A stretch of DNA of 36,862 nucleotides from Vicinamibacteria bacterium (GTDB taxonomy: Bacteria > Acidobacteriota > Vicinamibacteria > Vicinamibacterales > UBA2999). The DNA is taken from contig JAICQE010000016.1 of the NCBI GenBank assembly GCA_025938035.1, positions 1 through 36,862 on the forward strand. The letters are read 5' to 3'. Below the pieces are notes generated by a model. The model searched no databases and was not told the DNA's origin. It saw only the letters and a list, made by a program, of their open reading frames with translations. Position 1 is the stretch's first letter; each line of letters opens with the position of its first letter. This document shows, piece after piece, positions 8,430 to 16,323 of the stretch. The translations under genes and the position numbers were made by a program.

Positions 8430-10067
8430 TTACCGCGACGCTCTTCGTGCCGTCGTCGACTGACGGCTCTGTTCCAGCAGCTGCTGCGCCTCGCTGAACT
8501 TCGAGAGCGCGAACTGCAGCTGCGGATCACGCTTTGCGAGGTTCAGATACGCCCTGGAGAGGCCAAACAGATCGACGTCGATGTCGTTGTGGATCATGGC
8601 CTTGATGAAGTCCTGATCCTTCTCCCACGCCGCCTCGTCCCACTTGATCGGCTCCTTCTTCGCCAGCTCCTTGAACTCGGCGACCATTTCCGCGGTCACC
8701 TCGAAGTCAGGGCCCACGACTTTCGTCGTCGGACTTGGCGGGATCCGCGTGTCGCCGCGCCGGGCAAACTGCTGCGCGTAGCGGCCGAAGACATTGTGCG
8801 GATAGTTGCGCGCGTAGAGCGTGCGACCGAATCGCGAGGGATTGAACCCCTCGACGGGGCCATCGAAGCGTTCGTCAGGCTCGACGCCGCCGCCGCTGTA
8901 GACCTTTCGCCCGAGCACAACCGTGTACTTCAGATCCTTCTCGCTATGCGCCTTGGCCGCGTCCTGCTCGCGGTAGCGGTACGCAAGATAGTCGTCGAAG
9001 GTCCCATCCCACGGACGCTGAATCATCCGGCCGCTGGGCGTGATGTATCGCGCCGTCGTAATGGCTGCGCCCGCATTCTGGCTGACCTTGTAGACGGATT
9101 GGACGAGAGCCTTGCCAAACGTCGTCTCGCCGACGATGAGCGAGCGGTCGTAGTCCTGAAGGGCACCCGACACGATTTCCGATGCGCTGGCGCTGTTGCG
9201 GTTCACGAGCGTGAGCATCGGCAGGTTCAAATACTCCGACGATTCGGTCGCGTGGTAATCCTGATCCGAATTCTGAACGCGCCCGCGAGTGGATACGACG
9301 AGTTTGCCCTTGGCGATGAAGCGGTTCGTGACCTTGATCGCCTGATCGAGCGCGCCGCCCGGATTCTCGCGCAGGTCGAACACGAGACGCGTCATCCCCT
9401 TCCTGGTGAGATCGCGTAGCGCGTCACCCAGCTCACGGTCCGTGTTCTCGCCGAAATCGCTCACGCGGATATAGCCCGTGCTCGCATCCAGCATCACCGA
9501 CACCGGCACCGTCGCCATCAGCACGGCATCGCGAGGGACCTGCAGATCGATCAGCTTGTCGTAGCCGACGCGCCGAATGCCGATATTGACCGAGGTGCCC
9601 CTAGGGCCGCGCAGCTTCTCCACCGCGTTATTCGTCGTCCAGCCCTTCGTGTTGTCTTTCTCGATCCGGGCGATGACATCGCCGCGGCGAAGGCCCTTCT
9701 CGTATGCCGGTGACCCTTCGAAGACCTGGCTGATCGTCAAATCGCCGTCGATCGCGCCGATCTGAATGCCGAGGCCGAAGTAACGTCCCTCCTGGCGCTC
9801 GCGCATCTGCCGGTAGTCGTTGGGGCTCATGAAGCTGGAGTGCGGGTCCAGCGTCTGGAGCATGCCGCTGATGGCGCTGTACACCAGGCGATCCGACTCC
9901 GTCTCGCCGACATAGTTGTCTTCAATAGCCTGCAGTGCGTCAGCGAGGACGCGGTACTGCTGATCCAGCTGATCCTGGGCAAGGGCCCTGCGGCCGGAGA
10001 AGCCGCCGGCGAGCGCACAAAGGACCACCACGAAGACGGCTGCGGAGAGAGACCGGTACTTGCGCAT
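8430..10067 (-). CDS. S41 family C-terminal processing peptidase (CtpA/Prc type)
   Basis: A 545-residue periplasmic serine protease. It has an N-terminal signal (MRKYRSLSAAVFVVVLCALA, with ALAQ near residue 30), then the N-terminal helical region, a PDZ domain (about residues 95-170, FGLGIQIG to RVGYDKL) and the S41 core. The catalytic Ser is the middle serine of SASASE (about 294), and the general-base Lys lies 25 residues later in TFGKALVQ (about 319), matching the Ser-Lys spacing of Prc/Tsp. The ATG at 10067 was chosen because it begins the signal peptide; the frame runs further upstream without family features. The C-terminal 200 residues are helical and charged. It is divergent from tatA, sharing a 91-base promoter region. 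Confidence 0.93.
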   Translation of the reverse strand: MRKYRSLSAAVFVVVLCALAGGFSGRRALAQDQLDQQYRVLADALQAIEDNYVGETESDRLVYSAISGMLQTLDPHSSFMSPNDYRQMRERQEGRYFGLGIQIGAIDGDLTISQVFEGSPAYEKGLRRGDVIARIEKDNTKGWTTNNAVEKLRGPRGTSVNIGIRRVGYDKLIDLQVPRDAVLMATVPVSVMLDASTGYIRVSDFGENTDRELGDALRDLTRKGMTRLVFDLRENPGGALDQAIKVTNRFIAKGKLVVSTRGRVQNSDQDYHATESSEYLNLPMLTLVNRNSASASEIVSGALQDYDRSLIVGETTFGKALVQSVYKVSQNAGAAITTARYITPSGRMIQRPWDGTFDDYLAYRYREQDAAKAHSEKDLKYTVVLGRKVYSGGGVEPDERFDGPVEGFNPSRFGRTLYARNYPHNVFGRYAQQFARRGDTRIPPSPTTKVVGPDFEVTAEMVAEFKELAKKEPIKWDEAAWEKDQDFIKAMIHNDIDVDLFGLSRAYLNLAKRDPQLQFALSKFSEAQQLLEQSRQSTTARRASR

Positions 10068-10114
10068 ATACCTTAAAAATGTACACCCTTGCCACGACCC
10101 CGTCCAGACCGTTC

Positions 10115-10120
10115 TATAAT
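10115..10120 (+). promoter_or_regulatory. Candidate -10 box of the tatA-tatC promoter
   Basis: A perfect TATAAT lies 38 bases before the tatA ATG in the ctpA/tatA divergent gap. A TTGCCA at 10089-10094 is 20 bases upstream, longer than the ideal spacing, so the -35 assignment is uncertain. Confidence 0.55.
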
Positions 10121-10158
10121 CGGATGAATCACTTGCGGGAAATTTTCCTGGAGTAACT

Positions 10159-10494
10159 ATGGGATTCCCTTCCCTCGGCATGCCCGAGCTCCTGATCATC
10201 CTGGTGCTCGCGCTGATCATCTTCGGACCGCGGAAGCTGCCCGACCTCGGCCGTTCGCTCGGCAAGAGCATCGGCGAGTTCCGGCGTGCCTCCAACGAGC
10301 TGAAAACGACGCTCGAGGAGGAAATCCGCCTCGAAGAGGTCAAGGAACAGCGCGCCAAGATGGAAGCGGAACAGGCCTCCGCCGTGGAGGCAGGTAATCC
10401 AGCCGCCGCCGACCAGGAGAGCCACCCGCCCGCGGACGTCTCCCCCGACGAACCGACGGTCAGCCGCGGCACCAACACGGGCACCACGGCCTAA
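10159..10494 (+). CDS. tatA: Twin-arginine translocase subunit TatA/TatB
   Basis: A 111-residue subunit of the Tat pathway, which exports folded proteins. The N-terminal membrane helix (GMPELLIILVLALIIFGPRK) ends in the FGPRKLPDLG hinge typical of TatA/TatB, followed by the amphipathic helix LGRSLGKSIGEFRRASNELK. A charged tail with no defined domain follows. TatA and TatB cannot be separated confidently by sequence alone; as the only such gene before tatC it may serve both roles. A purine-rich site (TGGAG, about 10149-10153) precedes the ATG. tatC begins 8 bases after the stop, so the two form an operon. Confidence 0.93.
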   Translation: MGFPSLGMPELLIILVLALIIFGPRKLPDLGRSLGKSIGEFRRASNELKTTLEEEIRLEEVKEQRAKMEAEQASAVEAGNPAAADQESHPPADVSPDEPTVSRGTNTGTTA

Positions 10495-10502
10495 GCGTTT
10501 CT

Positions 10503-11363
10503 ATGGCGTTGGTGCCGTTCCCGAACAAGGCGGCAAAGCCGGCCGCCAACGACGACGAACCCGACTGGGACGATCACGAACCCGAAGAAGACAGCGCCGG
10601 CAAGATGTCCTTCCTGGACCATCTTGACGAGCTGCGCCGCCGCATCATCATCTCCGTCATTGCCGTCGGCGTCGCGTTCATCTTCACGTTCGTCTATGTG
10701 AACGAGATCCTGCTTTTCATCCTGCTCCCGATGGAGGCGATAGCGGGTCAGACGCTCAGCTACATCGATCCGACGGAAGGCTTCTTTCTGAAGATCAAGA
10801 TCGCGCTGATGGCCGGACTCATCGTGGCGGCTCCGATTGTCTTTACGCAGGTCTGGCTGTTCATCGCGCCTGGCCTTTATGCACACGAGAAGAAGCTTGC
10901 GATCCCCTTCGTCTTGATGTCCACGTTCTTCTTCGTCGGCGGTGCGGTGTTTTCCCACTACGTCGTCTTCCCGATCGTTTGGAAGTTCCTCGCGGAGCAG
11001 GGCCTCACGCTGGTGGATCCAGTGACCAAGGTGTCGAGGCAGGTGCTGACATTCGAACCGCGCGTGGAGCCGGCCTTCTCGCTTTACCTACGACTCGTTC
11101 TGGCACTTGGGATCACCTTTGAATTGCCGACTGTCGTGTTGTTCCTCGCCAAGATGGGACTCGTCACGCCGCGATTCCTGATCCGGAACATCAAGTACGC
11201 GGTAATGATCATAATGGTGGCCGCTGCCGTGCTGTCGCCAGATGGGGGCGGTGTTGGAATGCTCGCGATGGGAGCGCCAGTCGTTGGGCTTTACATCTTC
11301 AGCATCGGCCTGGCGTGGATGTTCGGAAAGAAGCGGAAGAAGCTCGACGAGGAGACGGCGTAG
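10503..11363 (+). CDS. tatC: Twin-arginine translocase subunit TatC
   Basis: A 286-residue polytopic membrane protein that recognises twin-arginine signals. A variable hydrophilic N-terminus of about 36 residues is followed by the conserved MSFLDHLDELRRR, which carries the key Glu of the signal-binding site. Six hydrophobic segments then follow, including the motif FELPTVVLFL with the conserved Glu-x-Pro. The late loop is shortened relative to the usual TPPDPISQ-like stretch and reads SPDGGGVGMLAMGAP. It is co-transcribed with tatA. One likely client visible in the window is the cupredoxin-fold protein at 773-1183. Confidence 0.96.
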   Translation: MALVPFPNKAAKPAANDDEPDWDDHEPEEDSAGKMSFLDHLDELRRRIIISVIAVGVAFIFTFVYVNEILLFILLPMEAIAGQTLSYIDPTEGFFLKIKIALMAGLIVAAPIVFTQVWLFIAPGLYAHEKKLAIPFVLMSTFFFVGGAVFSHYVVFPIVWKFLAEQGLTLVDPVTKVSRQVLTFEPRVEPAFSLYLRLVLALGITFELPTVVLFLAKMGLVTPRFLIRNIKYAVMIIMVAAAVLSPDGGGVGMLAMGAPVVGLYIFSIGLAWMFGKKRKKLDEETA

Positions 11364-11398
11364 GTTGCTGCGCCGGGGCGGTGCGAGCGGGTGCGATC

Positions 11399-11424
11399 GT
11401 GGGGCGGGCCTTGTAAGGCCCGCC
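11399..11424. repeat. Single-hairpin palindromic repeat, family 1 copy C
   Basis: Reads GTGGGGCGGGCCTTGT followed by AAGGCCCGCC, a 10-base perfect stem (GGCGGGCCTT/AAGGCCCGCC) with a 2-base loop. It resembles only the first hairpin of copies A and B. It lies between the convergent ends of tatC and the CPXCG gene and may serve as a bidirectional terminator. The words GGTGCGA and GGTGCAA recur around it. Confidence 0.7.
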
Positions 11425-11482
11425 TGCGGTCGGTGCGAGGTTGCTTCGCTGGTCGGTGCAAACGGACTGACGCGGTCGCTAT

Positions 11483-11677
11483 TTATTCGGAACCGTCGCC
11501 GCGTGTGACGTCAACGTAGCGTTCCCCATCCTCCCACCAGACCTCCACGCGCCACGGGTTGCAGCACACTTCACAATCCTGAACGAGCGTCCCCTGCACG
11601 TCGGGTTCGACGTAGATGTTCGCGTGCTCGCCACAGTACGGGCATTGAACCGCGAATTCATCGTCAGCCTTCGTCAT
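11483..11677 (-). CDS. CPXCG motif-containing cysteine-rich protein
   Basis: A 64-residue predicted zinc-binding protein. CPYCG (Cys12 and Cys15) is followed by the cluster CEVCC (Cys35, Cys38, Cys39) and the conserved NPWRVEVWW, which is the full pattern of the small CPXCG family. The C-terminus is short and acidic. The family's role is unknown. Its ATG overlaps the stop of the upstream lipoprotein gene by 4 bases, implying coupled translation. Confidence 0.9.
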   Translation of the reverse strand: MTKADDEFAVQCPYCGEHANIYVEPDVQGTLVQDCEVCCNPWRVEVWWEDGERYVDVTRGDGSE

Positions 11678-12060
11678 TCCACCTTGACTCGCCGTGTTTC
11701 AAGCGACTTTCCGTCCAGGATCACTTCGATGGCGTAATCGCCGATGGGAAAATCGTCTGCCGCCTGAAAGCGGAAGTCCGTCGCCGCCTGGTCGTTGTAC
11801 GAGACCTTCTTCGTCGCCTCGTGCACCACGCGGCCGGCAAAGCTCCACTTCACCGTGATGGTTCCCGCGCCGCGCCCGTTACTCAGGACGGAGACATACA
11901 TCGTGTCTTTCGGGCGGAATGACGTCGCGTGCGTGCCCACGCTGTGATCGGTGTTCAGAGACTTTCCGGTCTGGATCGCGACGACGTTCAGCGGCTCGGA
12001 CGGGCGGCACGCAGCGGCGGCGAGCGCCAGGAGCAGGCAGGCAACTCTCATCACAACCAT
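11674..12060 (-). CDS. Small lipoprotein with predicted Ig-like domain
   Basis: A 128-residue lipoprotein: MVVMRVACLLLALAAA followed by lipobox AAAC. The mature part looks beta-rich (VVAIQTGKSLNTDHSVG; TMYVSVLSNGRGAGTITVKW; DYAIEVILDGKSLETRRVKV, each with alternating hydrophobic residues), resembling an Ig-like domain that would be exposed in the periplasm. I do not recognise the family with certainty. The ATG at 12060 overlaps the proS stop codon by one base, favouring this start; an alternative Met three codons later (12051) is equally compatible with the signal. It continues with a 4-base overlap into the CPXCG gene. Confidence 0.75.
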   Translation of the reverse strand: MVVMRVACLLLALAAAACRPSEPLNVVAIQTGKSLNTDHSVGTHATSFRPKDTMYVSVLSNGRGAGTITVKWSFAGRVVHEATKKVSYNDQAATDFRFQAADDFPIGDYAIEVILDGKSLETRRVKVE

Positions 12061-13520
12061 CAATACGCCTTCGCGAACCACGCGTTCGCCGTCGATGCTT
12101 TCCCACACTTGAGGCACGGTTTTCCGTCCGCGCCACCGGGCGTGAACGGAATGTTGCGAATCGTCGCCTGCGTCTCGGCCTTGATCGCCGCCTCACACTC
12201 GGCAGACCCGCACCACGGCGAGATGACGAAGCCGGGACGGCCGTCCATGATCTGCTTGAACTCGTCGTACGAGCTGGTCTCGCTCGTGTGGTCCGTCCGG
12301 AACTTGAGGGCACGGTCGAACAGCGCCTGCTGAATCTCGGCCAACAGCTGCTCGATATGCGGGGCCAGGCCCTCCATCGGCGTAAATGACTTCTGGCGCG
12401 TATCGCGGCGCGCCAGCACGACCTGCGACTTCTCGATGTCCTTCGGTCCGATCTCGAGACGCAGCGGCACGCCGCGCATCTCCCACTCGTTGAACTTCCA
12501 GCCGGGCGTCTGCGAATCGCGGTCGTCCAGCATCACCCGGACGCCACGGGCGACAAGCTCGTCGCGGATGGCCTGCGCCTTCGGCAGCACCGTCTCGCGC
12601 CAGTTACCCCGGGGAATCGGCACGATCACCACCTGATACGGCGCGATTCTCGGCGGCAGAATCAGGCCACCTTCGTCGCCATGCACCATGACAACAGCAC
12701 CGATCAGACGAGTTGTCGAGCCCCATGATGTGCCCCACACGTACTGGAGCGACTTGTCCCGTCCCTGGAACTTGATGTCATACACCTTGGCAAAGTTCTG
12801 GCCGAGGTTGTGCGACGTTGCGGCCTGCAAGGCGCGACCGTCGCCCATCAGCGCCTCGATCGAATACGTGCGAACCGCACCGGCGAACTTCTCGCTGTCC
12901 GTTTTCCGTCCGTCGAGCACGGGCATCGCCAGCTCGGTTTCGGCGAACTCCTTGTAGACCCCGAGCATCTTCAGCGTTTCCTGCTCGGCCTCCTCGGCGG
13001 TTTCGTGCGCCGTGTGCCCTTCCTGCCAGAGAAACTCCGTTGTGCGCAGGAACAGCCGCGTGACCTTCTCCCACCGGACGACGTTCGCCCATTGGTTGAT
13101 GAGGATCGGCAGGTCGCGCCAAGACTGGATCCATTTCGCGTACATCGTGCCGATGATGGTCTCGGAGGTCGGCCTGACGACCAGGCGCTCTTCCAGCGGC
13201 TCGGTCCCGCCCTGCGTCACCCACGCGACCTGCGGCGCGAAACCTTCGACGTGTTCGACCTCCTTCATCAGCAGGCTTTCCGGAATGAACAGCGGGAAGT
13301 ACGCGTTCACGTGCCCGGTCGCCTTGAAGCGCCGATCGAGCCCCTGCTGCAGGAGCTCCCAGATGGCGTAGCCGTAGGGGCGGATGACCATGCACCCCTT
13401 GACCGGCGAGTAGTCGGCAAGCTCCGCGCGGCGGACGACGTCGATGTACCAACGGCCGAAATCCTCGGACTGCGGGGTGATGGACTCCGGATAGTCCGGA
13501 AAGTTCTGTTCGTTCGACAT
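12060..13520 (-). CDS. proS: Proline-tRNA ligase, archaeal/eukaryotic type (ProS type 3)
   Basis: A 486-residue class II aminoacyl-tRNA synthetase that charges tRNA-Pro. The start MSNEQNFPDYPESI was chosen over an upstream TTG whose codons run through a heptamer repeat. The visible type-3 features are GCMVIRPYGYAIWE, the block VVRPTSETIIGTMYAKWI, motif 2 RLFLRTTEFLWQEGHTAH, and motif 3 near GTSWGSTTRLIGAVVMVHGD, followed by the anticodon-binding domain (PYQVVIVPIPRG). The C-terminal extension has a four-cysteine zinc site (CGSAEC and CLKCG). The length and lack of an editing insertion distinguish it from the E. coli-type enzyme. Confidence 0.97.
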   Translation of the reverse strand: MSNEQNFPDYPESITPQSEDFGRWYIDVVRRAELADYSPVKGCMVIRPYGYAIWELLQQGLDRRFKATGHVNAYFPLFIPESLLMKEVEHVEGFAPQVAWVTQGGTEPLEERLVVRPTSETIIGTMYAKWIQSWRDLPILINQWANVVRWEKVTRLFLRTTEFLWQEGHTAHETAEEAEQETLKMLGVYKEFAETELAMPVLDGRKTDSEKFAGAVRTYSIEALMGDGRALQAATSHNLGQNFAKVYDIKFQGRDKSLQYVWGTSWGSTTRLIGAVVMVHGDEGGLILPPRIAPYQVVIVPIPRGNWRETVLPKAQAIRDELVARGVRVMLDDRDSQTPGWKFNEWEMRGVPLRLEIGPKDIEKSQVVLARRDTRQKSFTPMEGLAPHIEQLLAEIQQALFDRALKFRTDHTSETSSYDEFKQIMDGRPGFVISPWCGSAECEAAIKAETQATIRNIPFTPGGADGKPCLKCGKASTANAWFAKAY

Positions 13521-13532
13521 GTGGCTTGTGGT

Positions 13533-13605
13533 CAACTCCCAACGCCCAATTCCCAACTTCCAACAGCCGCGGATTTTTGGGAGTTGGGAGTTGGAGATTG
13601 GGAGT
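13533..13605. repeat. Inverted pair of heptamer arrays between nadB and proS
   Basis: On the plus strand the right arm (13578-13605) reads TGGGAGT, TGGGAGT, TGGAGAT, TGGGAGT. The left arm (about 13533-13564) is the reverse orientation of TTGGAAG, TTGGGAA, TTGGGCG, TTGGGAG. A 13-base GC-rich spacer separates them. The seven-base period and inverted layout resemble the arrays that bracket the four-helix-bundle gene at 17739-18075. Confidence 0.8.
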
Positions 13606-13607
13606 GT

Positions 13608-15155
13608 TCAGGCACGGAGCGCGTCCGCGAAGTGCCTCTGAAAGTGTATATCGTCGCGATCGGGGAAATCGGCGCGGAAGTGGCCGCCGCGCGTCTCCTC
13701 GCGCCGCAGGGCCGCGCGCGCGATCAGGAGCCCGACGGTTGCCAGGCTGGCGACGCGCCGGCACTCGCGATCGGCCGGCGCCGCGGCGACTCGCGCCGCG
13801 GCCGCTGCGCGCCACGCCGCCAGCTGCGGCAGAGCCGTCCGCAGGCCGTCGGCGGTCCTGACCAGACCGGCGTGCCGCCACATCAGATCGCGCATGGCAA
13901 ACGAGTCCGGCAGCGCGACGCTCGCGGGCCGCTCATCGACCGGCTCGTCCGCCGTCGCCGGAAGCGAGGGCACCACGTTTGACGCCCGCATGGCCTCAGC
14001 CGCGCGCGCGCCGAACACCAGGCCTTCAAGCAGGGAGTTGCTCGCCAGGCGGTTCGCACCGTGAAGGCCGGTGCACGCGGCCTCCCCGGCGGCAAACAGG
14101 CCGGCCACCGACGTCCGCCCGTGCAGGTCCGTCTCCACGCCGCCCATCACGTAGTGAGCGGCCGGACTCACCGGCACGCGATCGGTTGCCAGATCGAATC
14201 CCGCCTCGCGGCATGCGTGCGCGATCGTCGGAAAGCGGCGATGGACGAACTCCGGATCGAGATGCGTCATCGTCAGGTACACGGGCGCACCGGTGCGGGC
14301 CACTTCCTTGACGATGGCGCGGGCCACGAGATCGCGGGACGCCAGGTCGCCCGCCGCCTCGTAGCGCGTCATGAACGGGTCGCCGGCGTCGTTGATGAGG
14401 CGGGCACCTTCGCCGCGCAATGCCTCCGACAGCAAAAACCGTGGTGCGCCTTCGGCGCTCAGCACGGTCGGATGGAACTGGACGAACTCCAGATCCGCGA
14501 CGCGCGCGCCGGCATCGAAGGCCATCGCGATCCCGTCGCCGGTGGCAATCGCCGGATTCGTCGTCTCCCGGAACACCTGTCCCGCGCCGCCGGTCGCGAT
14601 GAGCGTGCGCTCCGCTTCGATCTGCTCGAGCGTTCCAGCGCGGCCGACAAACCTTGCGCCAACGCATTCCCCGCGCTGTGTGAGCAACGACATCGCCAGC
14701 GCGTCGTCGTAAACGGTCACCCGGGAGTGGGCCGCAACCTTCTGCCACAACACGCGGCCGATCTCGCGGCCGGTCGCGTCGCGCGCGTGCAGCACCCGCC
14801 GCACCGAGTGGGCCGCTTCGCGCCCAAGCGCCGGCGCGCCGTCCGGCGCCCGATCGAAGGCGGCTCCCCACTCGATCAATTCGCGCACGTAGCGCGGACC
14901 CTCTTCCGTCAGCGCCCGCACGGCTTCCGGCACACACAGCCCGTCGCCGGCAGCGATCGTGTCGCTGGCGTGCAACTGCGGCGAGTCGTCCGGGCCAACG
15001 GCGGCGGCGATGCCCCCCTGGGCGTATCCGGTGTTGCTTTCTCGCGGATCGGCCTTGGTGAGAATGACGACACGGCCGACATCGGCCAGCGAGATCGCCG
15101 CGCGCAGGCCGGCGATGCCGCTGCCGATCACCAGAAAATCCCCGCCGATGGGCAC
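13608..15155 (-). CDS. nadB: L-aspartate oxidase
   Basis: A 515-residue FAD enzyme that oxidises L-aspartate to iminoaspartate, the first step of de novo NAD synthesis. The N-terminal FAD dinucleotide-binding motif is VIGSGIAGLRAA (residues about 9-20). NTGYAQGGIAAAVG, then LEFVQFHPTVL and HYVMGGVETDLHGRTSV, are characteristic of NadB and the succinate dehydrogenase flavoprotein superfamily, and GANRLASNSLLEGLVFG is typical of the C-terminal FAD region. The start is GTG. nadA and nadC are not in the window. It is divergent from aroB across 70 bases. The 3' end abuts the heptamer repeat upstream of proS. Confidence 0.96.
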   Translation of the reverse strand: MPIGGDFLVIGSGIAGLRAAISLADVGRVVILTKADPRESNTGYAQGGIAAAVGPDDSPQLHASDTIAAGDGLCVPEAVRALTEEGPRYVRELIEWGAAFDRAPDGAPALGREAAHSVRRVLHARDATGREIGRVLWQKVAAHSRVTVYDDALAMSLLTQRGECVGARFVGRAGTLEQIEAERTLIATGGAGQVFRETTNPAIATGDGIAMAFDAGARVADLEFVQFHPTVLSAEGAPRFLLSEALRGEGARLINDAGDPFMTRYEAAGDLASRDLVARAIVKEVARTGAPVYLTMTHLDPEFVHRRFPTIAHACREAGFDLATDRVPVSPAAHYVMGGVETDLHGRTSVAGLFAAGEAACTGLHGANRLASNSLLEGLVFGARAAEAMRASNVVPSLPATADEPVDERPASVALPDSFAMRDLMWRHAGLVRTADGLRTALPQLAAWRAAAAARVAAAPADRECRRVASLATVGLLIARAALRREETRGGHFRADFPDRDDIHFQRHFADALRA

Positions 15156-15225
15156 GGTGCTATCCTATCAATGCCGCGCTGAGGGATCGGAGCGACCTGC
15201 CCGCCCTCGTTGACAACGCTCTCCC

Positions 15226-16323
15226 GTGACAACTCCAGATCATCCCGTTCGCATCGACGTCCACACCGGAGATCGAACGTCCACGATCCTGATTGGCGAA
15301 GGCCTCACCGATCGGCTGTCGCCCGTACTCGATGCGCAGCGTATCGGCCCGCGGCGGTTCATCGTCTCGAATCCGGTTGTCTGGCGGCTCCACGGACCGC
15401 AGATTCAGCGGGCCGTCGGCGACGCGGAGCCGATCCTCATCCCCGACGGCGAGCGCTTCAAGAACCTGCAGTCCGTGTCGCGGATCTACGAGGCCCTCAT
15501 CCGCGCCAACGCGGACCGCGGCAGCGTCCTCATCGCCATCGGCGGAGGCGTCATCGGAGATACGGCTGGATTCGCCGCGGCGACCTATCTGCGTGGAATC
15601 ACGCTGATTCATGTGCCAACCACGCTGCTGGCGCAGGTGGACAGCTCCATCGGCGGAAAGGTCGGCGTCAACCACACGCTCGGCAAGAACCTGATCGGCG
15701 CGTTTCATCAGCCGGCGCTCGTGGCGATCGATCCGCTGCTCCTCCGCACGCTGCCCCGCCGCGAGTTCCGGTCGGGCCTGTACGAAGTGGTCAAGTACGG
15801 AATGATCGCGAACCGATCCCTGTTCGATCGGGTGGCGGGGGGAACGAAGGCCGTCTTCGACCGCGACCCGGCGGTCCTCGGACCGGCCATCATCGAATCG
15901 GTGCGCATCAAGGCCGACGTCGTCTCGAAGGATGAGCGCGAAAGCGGACTGCGGCGGATTCTCAACTACGGACACACCGTCGGCCATGCCCTGGAGGCGG
16001 TGACCAGGTACCGGCGGTTCAGGCACGGTGAAGCGATCGCCTACGGCATGCTCGCCGCCGCGGAGCTCGCCGCCGCGCGTGGAGCATTGGCCGCGCCCGA
16101 ACACGAGGCGCTGGCACAGCTGATCACCCTCCTCGGTCCGCTGCCGCCGATCAGCGATCTCTCCATCGCCGAATTACTGGAAGCGGTCCGGCGGGACAAG
16201 AAAGTCGTGCACGGCAAGCTGCACTTCGTGATCGCGATCGCGATAGGCGCGACGATGACGGTCGATGATGTGACCGAGGAAGAATTGCGGGCCGTGCTGG
16301 GGCGGTTGGGATTGAAGAACTAG
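15226..16323 (+). CDS. aroB: 3-dehydroquinate synthase
   Basis: A 365-residue enzyme of the shikimate pathway that converts DAHP to 3-dehydroquinate using NAD and a divalent metal. The glycine-rich NAD motif GGGVIGDTAGF is at residues about 106-116. VPTTLLAQVDSSIGGKVGVN follows, and the metal ligands lie in LYEVVKYGMI (Glu about 187) and NYGHTVGHALE. The start is GTG. The stop codon overlaps that of the convergent response regulator at the shared palindrome CTAG, so the two genes have no gap. No other shikimate gene is nearby. Confidence 0.97.
   Translation: MTTPDHPVRIDVHTGDRTSTILIGEGLTDRLSPVLDAQRIGPRRFIVSNPVVWRLHGPQIQRAVGDAEPILIPDGERFKNLQSVSRIYEALIRANADRGSVLIAIGGGVIGDTAGFAAATYLRGITLIHVPTTLLAQVDSSIGGKVGVNHTLGKNLIGAFHQPALVAIDPLLLRTLPRREFRSGLYEVVKYGMIANRSLFDRVAGGTKAVFDRDPAVLGPAIIESVRIKADVVSKDERESGLRRILNYGHTVGHALEAVTRYRRFRHGEAIAYGMLAAAELAAARGALAAPEHEALAQLITLLGPLPPISDLSIAELLEAVRRDKKVVHGKLHFVIAIAIGATMTVDDVTEEELRAVLGRLGLKN

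Noticed and set aside
13521..13556. Upstream TTG start of proS adding 12 residues
   Set aside because: The extra codons are mostly made of the heptamer repeat and lack family similarity; the ATG of MSNEQNF fits.
13532..13605. CRISPR-like array from repeated short units near proS
   Set aside because: The units are contiguous heptamers without spacers and are inverted; there are no cas genes.
15205..15230. TTGACA just before aroB as a -35 box
   Set aside because: A -10 at normal spacing would fall after the aroB GTG start, so it cannot serve aroB as annotated.
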